From: Microplitis mediator
Lineage: Eukaryota > Arthropoda > Insecta > Hymenoptera > Braconidae
Length of the DNA stretch: 64,000 nt
Direction of reading: 5' to 3'
Assembly: GCF_029852145.1 (NCBI RefSeq)
Contig: NC_079974.1
Coordinates: 19,508,082 to 19,572,081, forward strand
Shown: positions 38,817-49,864 of the stretch, piece by piece
Position numbering within the stretch: the first letter of the stretch is position 1
Layout: every line of letters begins with the position of its first letter
Translations under genes and position numbers: made by a program
Notes under the pieces: model-generated
Databases searched by the model: none
What the model was told of the DNA's origin: nothing
Seen by the model: only the letters and a program-made list of their open reading frames with translations

Positions 38817-39473
38817 TAACTTAAATTACAAACTTTACTTAATGTCCAAGCAATCAGTGCTTAAGTACATTGCCCAAAGTAGCTTCATTGTCCAGAACTT
38901 AAGTTTAAATGCCAATGTATAAAATTTCTCAATTTCCTGATTTAAAATCACTTTACTCATTACTTTGAAAGCATTTTTAATCCCTGCAATAAAACTAATT
39001 TAGACAAAGGGAAGGGTCCTAATGATCTCGTCCTTACCTGCTCTCTTTATGCTCTTTCCATTACCCCCACTCCCACTCTACGTCAGTCCCATTCACTTAC
39101 TCCGCTCTAACTCATGCCCGGAAACTTCTGATCACAACCCCTACCCCTACGGTTTTCTCATTTTTCTTTCTCCCACACTCTTCCGAATTTGAACATCTAA
39201 TTACATCTCTGAGAAAGGACCTCCAAGTTTTTCTATTTGAATTTAGTCTGTAACTAGAACTTGTACAGAGCAGCAGAGTTTAAAAGTTTACTCGTCTAAA
39301 ATACTACTATTTTGCAGTCAGCAAATTTTAATATTTTTAAATACTGTGTTTGTTTTATTTCTTTTAATAGTGAGTGCTCATTCCCGGCAAACTAGTCGCG
39401 AAGTCATTTAAAACAAGAAAAACATTCAATAGTTTCTGATTCAAATTGTGAAGTGAATAATTCTCATAGAAAA

Positions 39474-42039
39474 ATGATTTCAGTGATTGCAACAGAACAG
39501 GTGTTTTACCAATATTTTAATAATTTTGGAATACCAAACCATAGACCTATTTTGATTGCATCGGCGACATCAGTAGAACCGAGACCTAATTTGTGGACAC
39601 CAGAAAGAATATTCAATTATCCATCACCAGCTACAAGCAGTCAGTCAGCAAATTGTAGATTTATTTCATGGGAATCAGCGAGGACTGAAGTTGAGTGTAA
39701 ATCATTAATTCCACTGCATGCTAAATCAAAAGAGAAAAAGGAATTTTCATCGAACGCGTTTCAACAAAATATTTATCACTACAATGATGCGAAAAAATCT
39801 GCAGAACATTGTAATATTTGTGGCAAACGTTTGGAATCTCGGGTCGAGTTACATGTGCATTTATCGAGTCATTTTTGGAAATTATTTACAGATGATGATA
39901 TCAAAGATTTGAAATCTCTTGTCAATCTTGACTCTGTAATTATAATGGACTTCTCTGATGGCAAAATTGGTAATGACCAAGTAATTCCGCATGCTATATC
40001 GGAAAGAAAAGAACGTCCGTTAACAAGAAATGACTCGATGTATATGAACAGTAAAAAACTGGAAAAAACAATGCAGTGCAAAACGCAAAATGAAAAACGG
40101 CGCAAAATTAAATTTGAAGATTTAGATGGTGATCAAAATGATATTGAAAAAGAAATTGATATTTATAAAATAGATGAAGAGCTGTGTCATAGTATTCAGT
40201 TAAGTTTGAATAGAATTTGTATCATCAATAAGGAAGAAATTTATTGCATGGTGTGTCGTGAAAAAGTGACATTTTCACTCCGAATCGTCTACGAACATTT
40301 TCGTAGTGTCCAGCATTCCTATTTCTTAATGCAAATGGTTCAAGATAACATGAAGTTCAAGAGTGTACCAAATGAATTGAGTGATTTACATCTAGCACGT
40401 GAAATGATAGAAGATAAAAGTAATCGACATGTTGTCTGCTACGTCTGCGATCCCGTAAAACCTTTTCTTATTCCAAATAGTATCGACGCCTTGAAGATTC
40501 ACATAAAACTATTTAAACATAAAGATAAAATGAATAAATTAAAAAATAATTTGCGACAATTTATCAGTGATTTTAACTTAAGACTAGAATACAGTTGGTA
40601 TAATGCGCAAAGTTATTGGTGCGTAGTTTGCAGTGAGCAATTTAAACATGAAAACAGATTTTACAAACATTTAAATTCATCGACACATCAGAAAAAGTGC
40701 GCGAAATTTGTTACGACAGAAAATTTTGTATGCAATTTTTGTTCAACGTGCGGAATTTTATTATACGGATTTAAAAATTCATTTACTTATCACGCGAATT
40801 GTCAATTTCATAAATATTATGCTGACAGATCATCTTATCTTATAACGCGATTGCCGACTGCTGCTGAAGAACTACTGATTAATGCAGACCAAGTTATGAC
40901 AACTAAATTAGAGGAGTTGGATGAGGTAGCAGAGACAATGAGAAAGAAGGAACAATTATTATTAGATGACTTAAAAAATACTACTAGCAATTACATTGAT
41001 GTCAAAATCCATCCTTATGGTTCTCGGATCACTGGATTGGGATCAATGAATAGTGATCTTGATATTTTTCTTGATTGTGGTAAGTACACATATTTATTTA
41101 AAATTTATTTATTAATAACTATCGATGTAATTAAGAAATAATCGACTGATTTCATTTTACAGATGATTTATATTACAAGGGGGCTGGTTCGGATGATATT
41201 TTATATTATTTGAAAGAAGTCGAACATTCATTGAAGCAAAATGAGAGCATTTGGACAATTCAAAGCGTAATTACTGATTGTAGAGTCCCAATTATTAAAT
41301 TGGTACATAGACCTACAGGTATTGACTGCGATTTATCTTTCTCGAGTGGTCTTACAACTGAAAATACCAAACTAATCAAGTAAGTTACGTTTATTAGCCA
41401 TTCAGGTCTTGTATTCCATTTCAATTTTTATTAACAATTGTCTGTTTTTATTTCAGAATGTATGTTGACAAGTATCCTACATGCAGAAAACTAATTTTAT
41501 TTATAAAAGACTGGATAAATATATGTAACTTAAGTGGTGAAGATGGAATAAGTAGTTATGCTATCGCTTGGATGGTAATTTATTACTTACAAACAAGATT
41601 TATCGTACCAAGTGTTGCGGACTTAATAAAACTTGAAGGAAACTCATGTATGATCAGAGGCTGGGAAACAGGAGTATCCGAAGATATGTCAGACATCAGT
41701 GACGATTCTAGTTTTAAAAATCTTCTTCGAGGTTTCTTTGTAATGTGTGCAGGCTTTGATTATAGAAATAATATATTTTGCCCACTTCTGGGCTGTCCGA
41801 TTAGAAAAGTAGATTTTATTGTACCGGCTAGTCTTACAAACCTGCCCGTTGAAATGTTGCCCTATAAAAAATATATGTTAAAACATAAAAACGCCCAAGG
41901 TTTTCGTGCTGATGCAGTTATGGGCATTCAGGATCCATTTGAATTGAGCCATAATCTTACCAAAGCAGTTAAAAAATTAAAATTGTATCGATTCAAAACT
42001 TACTGCTCAAAGAGCATTAATAAATTAAATGATAATTAA
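39474..42039 (+). CDS. ZT4: short, catalytic-end-only paralogue, 801 aa
   Basis: Exons 39474-41079, 41163-41379 and 41457-42039 join to 802 codons. An acceptor TTTTAATAG ends at 39370, an in-frame stop lies at 39393, and the first in-frame ATG is 39474. The N-terminus aligns with the middle of ZT5 (KMI..I.TE.VFYQYF.NF), then jumps directly to its GPILI-type linker. A two-finger module of about 110 residues is thus cleanly missing and all earlier fingers are absent. Only the five-finger junction block remains (residues ~113-450), followed by an intact nucleotidyltransferase: HPYGSRITGLGS, S527-D-L-D530, third Asp D592. The basic KRRKIKFEDLD segment (about residue 206) may be a nuclear signal. 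All splice sites and the reading frame are intact, so it is not an obvious pseudogene. Exon 3 is 9 nt shorter than in ZT5. Its upstream DNA is unlike that of ZT2, ZT3 and ZT5, so its promoter may be newly acquired or missing. Confidence 0.8.
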
Positions 42040-42134
42040 AAATCGGTCCTGATGTTTTTTTTGTTTTAAACAGAACCGCTAAAGTATGACAATTTTTCAA
42101 CTTATTTGTATCTACTTCACAATACTCAATCACA

Positions 42135-42580
42135 ATTTAAAGTGGATGTAGGGGGCGGGGATAGGGTGGACAAAACGGGGTACCCCCAAAATTATAAAAA
42201 AAATGTTTTCAAATATTTCAAAATCACTTGTGTAAAAATAATTGAATATTATTTTGAATTTTTATTTTTAAATTTTCTCAAAAGTCGAGTCTTAGTCGAA
42301 AAATATTTATTACTTCTGTTCTATGATAAAAACTATTAAAAATTTTTTTTCTTCCTTTGTATCCAACGATAGTGTGAAATGTAATTTTTCTTAATGTAAA
42401 TTACTTATAAAAAAAATTTAATTTAATTAAATTTATTTAATATTCAGAAATTTTTGTTTTTTTAACGGCAACTGAAGATTTTTTCTATTTATTTTGAATA
42501 TCATTAAAACCAAAAAGATTCCTTGAGTCTTCGATAACTTATTACTTCTCTAAGTACTCGCCCCCCTGCCCTTCCTTAAT
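42135..42580. repeat. Insertion in the ZT4 3' flank with G/C-rich ends
   Basis: The 3' flank aligns with that of ZT3 up to about 42140 and again from about 42580. The extra segment starts GTAGGGGGCGGGGATAGGG and ends CTCGCCCCCCTGCCCTTCC, an imperfect inverted pair. This suggests a non-autonomous element; the family is not recognised. Confidence 0.45.
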
Positions 42581-43395
42581 TAGTAATTAACACATAAATA
42601 TTTAAAATTATCGACTGTTACCATAAATTTATATTCTTTTATTTACAAAACTTTGTGTCCAACATAGAAATATTTTCTAATTAAAATTGACATTATAAAG
42701 AAATTGTAACAATATTTTTCCACACACTTTGTATTATATGTAAATAATCTTACTTTTAAATAATGATTAATAAACATGAATAAAATTACAATTTAAGTTT
42801 TTTTTTATTTATAAAAAGATATTCTCAGTACCTCAATTAATTATTAATATGAAATTTAACAAAAAATGCATAAGTTTGCCGTATATTTATATTTAAATCC
42901 AAACACATTGCACAGTTTATTATTATAATTAGAAATAAAATTTTTTTAATAACAGTAAATTATCATTTTATTGATCATTTTTACACTCACACAGCAACTG
43001 AACTTGGTAATCTACTGAGGGAAATAATGACATCACTATCCATACTGTCATCAGTATTCGTTTGTATCAACTACATAAAGAATTCATATACGGAAAGTAA
43101 TAGCAGATAACAATTTATGAAGGTCGTTATGTATAGTTACATAATAAAACTAGAAAATTAAAAGTCGGAGTGAGGTAACAAGAAAAACACAAAAGACGGG
43201 ATTTCCCGTATTATTTATTTATTCCGCGATCATGAAATAAAGTTCAGTTGCAGTCTTCCTATCTATTTTCTAAACAACAGTTCAAGTTCGAGGGCAAATA
43301 AGTGAACACACGACAAATTCATCATCCTAACGTTCGTAGCACAGACGATAAGAGCTAATAAGTTAATTGTTAATAATTCTTAATTATTATTAAAA
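42581..43395. other. ZT4 3' flank and ZT5 upstream region
   Basis: 42581-42800 is homologous to the ZT3 3' flank, with a candidate poly(A) signal AATAAA at 42769-42774. From about 43000 the sequence becomes less AT-rich and is probably the ZT5 promoter and leader, including the weakly shared block at 43200-43250 (ATTTCCCGTATTATTTATT). No ORF. Confidence 0.4.
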
Positions 43396-43475
43396 GTAAG
43401 TATTCTTAAATTAAATAATTAAAAAAAATTTTATCTTTATTAATTATCCTGTATTTATTTGTCTGTTTAAAATAG
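43396..43475 (+). other. Putative 5'UTR intron of ZT5
   Basis: The donor GTAAGT at 43396 and acceptor AAATAG ending at 43475 bracket an 80-bp AT-rich segment. The ZT5 ATG follows 22 bp later. The position is parallel to the 5'UTR introns inferred for ZT2 and ZT3. Confidence 0.5.
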
Positions 43476-43486
43476 CGCGTGAGTCA

Positions 43487-43528
43487 ATGCAAGAAAAATG
43501 TCTAGTGAAAAATATCCTAAAAAAATAA
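43487..43528 (+). promoter_or_regulatory. Overlapping upstream ORF at the ZT5 start
   Basis: An ATG at 43487, 11 bp before the main ATG and in another frame, opens 13 codons ending TAA at 43526-43528. If used it would reduce initiation at the main start. No equivalent is seen at ZT2 or ZT3. Confidence 0.35.
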
Positions 43529-46500
43529 CCGATGTAAAATCTAAAATTAATGACGATGAAATATCGATGTGTTTTATTTGCTCATCACAATCACTTCCGG
43601 AACAATGGAAATATCATAAGAAGAAAGAGGAGCATTTATTAACACTACCATATTTTACGAAAAACTTTGCAGATTATTCCAGTGATCAAATTAAATGTAA
43701 ATTATGCAAAGATTTAATTCCTAAAAATTTATTGAAAAATCATGCGGTCGAAAAACATCAGTTGATGCCATGGTACAGACCAGCTGATGAGTTTGTTATA
43801 TATTTCAAAAATTTTATCCGCCCGATAGGCAATTATTATTACTGTTATCTGTGCACTAAGAAACATAAAAGTTGGCATTTATCATTGACACACGTCGGTG
43901 GTAAAAAACATCAAAAACGTTTGAAGACTTATACCAGACTAATAAATATCAATAAAGCAGCTTTGCTGTCAGATCCTGATCTTTGTAAAGATTTGGCAAT
44001 CAATGATATTTATCCATTTAAATTCACACAATTGCAATGTTTCTCATGTGAAGAAATCATTGATGGATATGAGACTTCTGCAGAGCATATTGCTAGTAAA
44101 GTTCATAAAGATAAATTCGCCAAAAAATCAAGAAACGATATAGAGATATTATCAATGGAAGAACGTTTGAGTTGGGAAAAAAGTTCAGACATAAATAGAT
44201 CAAAGAGATTTACTACCGTGGGAACTAAAACTATCAATGATGATAATAGTGGAGATAATAATTACTGTGACATTAAATCAAGTAATTCGACGAGATCTTC
44301 AGCTTCGAGAATGAAGATTGTTTTGAAACGCTTTACAAATTTTATTGGTCACGGTATCTATAATTTTTATTGTTTTTTACGCAATGCAGCATTAAACGAA
44401 ACAGATAATCCAGCATCTAATGATCAACTAGAAATTGATACTAACAACCAAGTGTCTGAAAGAGATCCACTACTCAGTGAGTATGAGAATCCGGACATAT
44501 GTGAATACTTTAAAAATTATATTTTCTTTAAAAATTTAATTTTGGAAAAAAAACACGAAAGAGATTTTTACTGCTTTCTGTGTCAAATACAACTGTCATT
44601 CGAATTTTTTCCGTCAAATATAATGGAGCATATGGAGGATTCAAATCATCAGAATCTCATGAAAGAAAATAAAAATATCAAGAATATAGCCAATGATCTT
44701 TTGTGTACTCCAACTTTTGTCGATTTACTCTGGATGGAAAATATTGATCAAATAGACAATTCTTCGTTGCATTGTTTCACATGTTCATGCTCTTTTTCAT
44801 CGTACCTTCATGCTCAAGAACACCTTGATCGCGAACATTCAATTAAGCCAGAAAATTCGTTGGATCAAGCTGTTGAATCTGTTGATTCATTTGAAACAGG
44901 TGATAATAAAATGTCTCTAAATAAGCCAGACAATTCAGTATCCATTGACCAATCAGTCATCAGTACTGGCACCCAAATATCAGAAACTAATTCAACACTC
45001 AGTGAAGAGAGTCCCGAAAGCTCATCATCAGAATTGAACAATCTATTTTTAGATGAATTTTTCAAAACTTATATTTTTAAAGGCTTCAGTGACGATTATT
45101 ATTGCTTTCTATGTCATAAAAAATTTCCGTTCAAATTTTTTCCATCGAATGTAAAGGAACATATAGAGGATGCAAATCATCAGAATCTTCTGAAAAAAAG
45201 TAAAGATGTCAAGAATATAGCAGATGAATCTTTGTGCACTAAAAATTTTGTTGAATTACTCAGTAGAACAAATATTTTTCAAGTTGACAATTCTTTATTG
45301 TATTGCTTCACATGTTCATGCTTTATAAGATCATACTTTCAAGCCCAGGAACATCTTGATCTTGAACATATAACTAAGCACCGAAATTTGTTGAATCAAG
45401 TTTTTGAGTCGGTTCATTCATCTGAAACAAATAGTAAAAGCTTTTTGAACGAGACAGATAATTCAGTCGTAATTAGTAGTAATTATTCCAGAGTATCTAA
45501 GAGTAAAATGATTCCAATGATTGAAACGGAAAGTGTGTTTTATCAATATTTTGATAATTTTATCTTCAAAGACTTTAAGGATTATATCTGTCATCTATGT
45601 AATAAAAGTTTGCCGTCGATAGTAGCAGTAATGGAACATATGAATAATGTAAATCATCAAGATGAATTGGCAAATCAAAAAAAAATTATAATATTTATTA
45701 ATACAGTTCCACGCGAACCTAATGTTTATGAGAAACTTGTGCGAAATAATATTTTTCCCTTCAATTTCAGATTCATGAAATGTTTTACGTGTAATACTAT
45801 TTTTTTTAGTTATAAATATGCTGAGCGACATATAAATAGTCAACAACATCTAGCATATCATGGGCCTATTTTGATTACATCATCGAAATCAGTAAGACAG
45901 AGACCTAATTTGTGTCCACCAGAAGTATTATCCAATGATCTATCAGCAGCTACGAGCAGTCAGTCATCAACTTGTGAATTAATATTATGGGATTCAGCGA
46001 GGACTGAAGTTGAGTCTGAATCATTGATTCCACTGCCTGCTAGATCAAAAGAGAAAAAAGACTTATCGTCGAACGCGTTACCACTCGATCTTTATCAATA
46101 CAATGATGCGAAAAAATATTCAGTGCATTGCGATTTTTGTCGTAAACGTGTGAATTCGCGAGTTCTATTACATGTTCATTTATCAAGTCATTTTTGGCAA
46201 TTGTTTACAGATGATAATATCAAAGATTTAAAATCTCTTGTCAATCTGGACTCTGGAATTCTGATAAATTTCTCTGGTGGCACATTCTGTGATGGCCAAG
46301 TAATTCCGCGTGTTATAACAGGAAGAGAAGATCGTTCGAAAATAAAAAATGTCTCAAAGGCAATGAAAAATAGAAATTTAAAAAATTCGGTGGCGTACGA
46401 AACTCGAAATAAAAAAAGGCGCAAAATTAAATTAAAGGATTTGGATATTGATCAAAATGATATTGAAAAAAAAATTGATATTTATAAAATAGACGAAGAG

Positions 46501-48367
46501 TTGTGTCATAGTATTCAGTTAAGTTTGAATAGAGTTTGTATCATCAATAAGGAAGAAATTTATTGCATGGTGTGTCGTGAAAAAGTGACATTTTCACTCC
46601 GAATCGTCTACGAACATTTTCGTAGTGTCCAGCATTCCTATTTCTTAATGCAAATGGTTCAAGATCACACGAAGTTTGAGAGTGAACCGAATGAATTGAG
46701 TGATTTACATCTTGCACGTGAAATGATGGAAGATAAAAGTGATCGACATGTTGTCTGCTACGTCTGCGATCCAGTAAAACCTTTTCTTATTCCAAATAAT
46801 ATCGACGCCTTGACGATTCACATAAAACTATTTAAACATCAAGATAAAATGCATAAATTAAAAAATAATTTGCGACAATTTATCAGTAATTTTTACTCGA
46901 GACTAGAATACAGTTGGTATAATGCGCAAAGTTATTGGTGCGTAGTTTGCACTGTGCAATTTAGACTTGAAAACAGATTTCACAAACATCTAAATTCATC
47001 GGCACATCAGAAAAAGTGCGCGAAATTTGTTACGTCAGAGAATTTTGTATGCGATTTTTGTTCAACGTGCGGAATTTTATTATACGGATTTAAAAATACA
47101 TTTACTTATCACGCGAATTGTCAATTTCATAGATATTATGCTGACAAATCATTTTATCTTATAACGCGATTACCGACTGCTGCTGAAGAACTGTTGATTA
47201 ATGCAGAGCAAGTTATGACAATTAAATTAGAGGAGCTGGATGAGGAAGCAGAGACAATGAGAAAGAATGAACAATTATTGTTAGATGACTTAAAAAATAC
47301 TACTAGCGATTACATTGATGTCAAAATCCATCCTTTTGGTTCTCGGATCACTGGATTAGGATCAAAGAATAGTGATCTTGATATTTTTCTTGATTGTGGT
47401 AAGTACACATATTTATTTTAAATTTATTTATTAATAACTATCGATGTAATTAAGAAATAATCGACCGATTTCATTCTACAGATGATTTATATTACAAAGG
47501 AACTGTTTCGGATGATATTTCATATTATTTGAAAGAAGTCGAACATTCATTGAAGCAAAATGAGAGCATTTGGACAATTCAAAGAGTAATTACTGATTGT
47601 AGAATCCCAATTATCAAATTGGTACATCAACCTACAGGTATTGACTGCGATTTATCTTTCACGAGTGGTCTTACAACTGAAAATACCAAACTAATCAAGT
47701 AAGTTACGTTTATCAGTCATTCAAGTCTTGTAATCTATTTAAATTTTTATTAACTATTGTCTGTTTTTATTTCAGAATGTATCTTGATAAGTATTCTCTA
47801 TGCAAAAAACTAATTTTATTTATAAAAGACTGGATAAATATATGCAACTTAAGTGGTGAAGATGGAATAAGTAGTTATGCTATCGCTTGGATGGTAATTT
47901 ATTACTTACAAACAAAGTTTATCTTACCAAGTGTTGCGGACTTAATAAAACTTGAAGGAAAGTCATGTATGATCAGCGGCTGGGAAACCGGAGTATCCAA
48001 AAGTTTTACTCTATTAGACATCACTAACGATTCTAGTTTTAAAAATCTTCTTAGAGGTTTCTTTATAATGTGTGCAGGCTTTGATTACAGAAATAATATA
48101 TTTTGCCCACTTCTGGGTCGTCCGATTAGAAAAGTAGATTTTATTGTACCGGCTAGTCTTACAAACCTGCCCGTCGAAATGTTGCCTTATAAAAATTATA
48201 TTAAAAAAAATAAAAACCTCGACGCTTTTCGTTCTGATGCAGCAATATGCGTTCAGGATCCATTTGATTTAAGTCATAATCTTACCAAAGCAGTTAAAAA
48301 ATCTACAATGCATCGATTCAAAACTTACTGCTCACTGAGTACTCAAAAGTTAATGGACAATAAATAA
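43498..48367 (+). CDS. ZT5: zinc-finger TUTase-like paralogue, 1569 aa
   Basis: Exons 43498-47398, 47482-47698 and 47776-48367 join to 1570 codons. The ATG begins MSSEKYPKKI, matching the ZT3 start by pattern. Fifteen U1-type C2H2 fingers lie between residues ~25 and ~1211, and one module has decayed near residue 290, where YCYLC has become YCFLR with no later His pair. Two central A/B pairs (from 44568 and 45100) are diverged internal duplicates of each other. A basic NKKRRKIKLKDLD stretch is near residue 971. The catalytic end is intact: HPFGSRITGLGS, S1292-D-L-D1295, third Asp D1357, and the PAP-associated core LLRGFFIMCAGFDYRN. The 3' half and both introns are almost identical to those of ZT3 and ZT4, while the N-terminal fingers are only about half identical to ZT3 by eye. 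The predicted role is RNA 3'-end nucleotide addition guided by the fingers; the substrate is unknown. Confidence 0.88.
44335..44400 (+). other. Decayed zinc finger inside ZT5
   Basis: FTNFIGHGIYNFYCFLRN corresponds to the ZT2 finger FRNFIGHRINDFYCYLCK (about 19270). The second Cys is replaced by Arg and the His pair is gone, so this unit cannot bind zinc normally. The reading frame is unbroken. Confidence 0.7.
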
Positions 48368-48770
48368 CCAATTGTCTCTTAGTTTTTATCAAACAGCGCA
48401 CATATCAAAAAGCTCAATACGATTTTGTCTGTTATCAGTGCAATCGTCATTTTTATAAATTCAAGATTTGTTTTGACATTTCTACGCATACTTATTACGT
48501 TTTTATAATTTATAATTATCAGTATTTAATTTTAAATGAAATATTTAGTCTATTTTTATACCATAATTTTAAAATCTTTGTTATTATTTTATTTATTACA
48601 TTATTTATAAATATATATAAAATACCTCTTATAAACATCGAGTGACCCATGTGACCCTTCTATATGACCCATTGTTAAAATATAAAATACAATTCATAAA
48701 TTATTTATCGAAAAGATTCTTTGTACATAAAAGTCTGTACATTTTTTAAAATATCGCATAATATATTATT

Positions 48771-48970
48771 ATGAGCGCGAATTTGTCAGACAATTGGCAA
48801 TTTTTAAATTTTTGAATAAATAAATAAAATATAAAAAGAATGAAAATTAAAAAATGCGTACTTAGATAATTAAAGAACCAATACGCGCATTTTTTTAAAT
48901 TTCATTATTTTAATTTACTTATTTATTTAAAATTTATAAATTGTCGCATATCTTCTACATTCACACTCAT
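48771..48970. mobile_element. Family-2 MITE copy
   Basis: Ends ATGAGCGCGAATTTGTCAGA and CTTCTACATTCACACTCAT. The interior carries AATGCGTACTT / TACGCGCATTT. Left arm diverged; target duplication not clear. Confidence 0.6.
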
Positions 48971-49007
48971 ATATAATTACATTTTTTTTAATAATATTAA
49001 TAAAATA

Positions 49008-49210
49008 TGATACTGAAGTTAACCGACGTCTAATAATTTTTGAAATTTATTTGAAACGATAAACAGTAAAAAAAAAAAAATACTTGAAAAAATTGCATTT
49101 ATAGTTTTTTAAATTTTCTACATGTGCATATTTTTATTTTTCATTTTTTTGAAATCGATTTGTTAAAGAAACTTTCAAAAATTTTTAATTGTCTAGTAAC
49201 TTCAGGATCA
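49008..49210. mobile_element. Family-1 MITE with 10-bp target duplication
   Basis: Symmetric termini TGATACTGAAGTTA and TAACTTCAGGATCA are flanked by TAATAAAATA at 48998-49007 and 49211-49220. The flank is low-complexity AT, which weakens the duplication, but the match is exact. Confidence 0.65.
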
Positions 49211-49236
49211 TAATAAAATAATTATTGTTATAAATA

Positions 49237-49442
49237 ATGGAGGTGAATGTAGCAGACATCGGATAAATTCAAAATTATTAATAATTAAAGTAAATAATTA
49301 ATGAAATTAAATTTTTAAAAAATGCGCATTTGAAAAATTTTGAAATTAATAAGTGCATTTTTTGGAAATTTTATTTTTTTAATTATTTACTCTATGAATT
49401 TATAATTTTGAATTGGTCTGATGTCTGCTGTATTCACACTCA
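49237..49442. mobile_element. Family-2 MITE with 9-bp target duplication
   Basis: It starts ATGGAGGTGAATGTAGCAGA and ends TCTGCTGTATTCACACTCA, flanked by TTATAAATA at 49228-49236 and 49443-49451. Confidence 0.7.
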
Positions 49443-49467
49443 TTATAAATAACTAATAATTGTAATT

Positions 49468-49693
49468 ATCCTCAAGTTAGAAGACAATTAAAAATTACGA
49501 TCCTGAAGTTAGCAGACAATTAAAAATTTTTTGATTTTTTTTGAACAATTAAATTTGAAGAAAAAAAAAAAAAAATATGCACATGTAGAAAATTTAAAAG
49601 ACTACAGGTGCAATTTTTTGAAATATTTTTTTTTTATAATTTATTGTTTAAAAAAAATCTAAAAATTATTAGACGTCGGGTAACTTCAGTATA
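49468..49693. mobile_element. Family-1 MITE, with a partial terminus duplicated at its left
   Basis: A short fragment ATCCTCAAGTTAGAAGACAA (49468-49487) precedes a full copy from GATCCTGAAGTTAGCAGACA (49499) to GGGTAACTTCAGTAT (49693), including the ATGCACATGTAGAAAA core. Confidence 0.6.
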
Positions 49694-49864
49694 ATTTAAA
49701 AATTTTCGGATTTTTTTTAACAAATCAATTACGAAAAACCAAAACTCAAAATATGCACATGTAGAAAATAGAAAAACTACAGGTGCAATTTTTTAAAATA
49801 TTTTTTTTTAATTTATTATTTTGAAAATTCAAAAATTATTAGACGTCAGCGAACTTCTGTCATA
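49694..49864. mobile_element. Family-1 MITE copy, left end truncated
   Basis: It retains ATATGCACATGTAGAAAA, CTACAGGTGCAATTTTTT and the right end GACGTCAGCGAACTTCTGTC. It joins the previous copy directly. Confidence 0.55.

Larger units (their letters stand above)
35765..39370. other. ZT3-ZT4 intergenic region, repeat-rich
   Basis: 35765-36110 aligns well with the 3' flank of ZT4 (TTACCATAAATTTATATT, AATGATTAATAAACAT), so it belongs to the duplicated unit. Beyond that are a family-2 MITE, a diverged repeat seen twice (CAGGGTTATTAAGGACACG near 36232 and CAGGGTTTTTGGGGGTACA near 37512, each followed by CCTGGCAACAT), a mariner-MITE half, and a CCCT-ended foldback. 39003-39290 is a pyrimidine-rich, less AT-biased stretch upstream of ZT4. 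No gene is supported. Confidence 0.45.

Noticed and set aside
39474..42039. ZT4 as a pseudogene
   Set aside because: It is shortened, but frame, splice sites and all catalytic residues are intact, so it is kept as a CDS with a caution.
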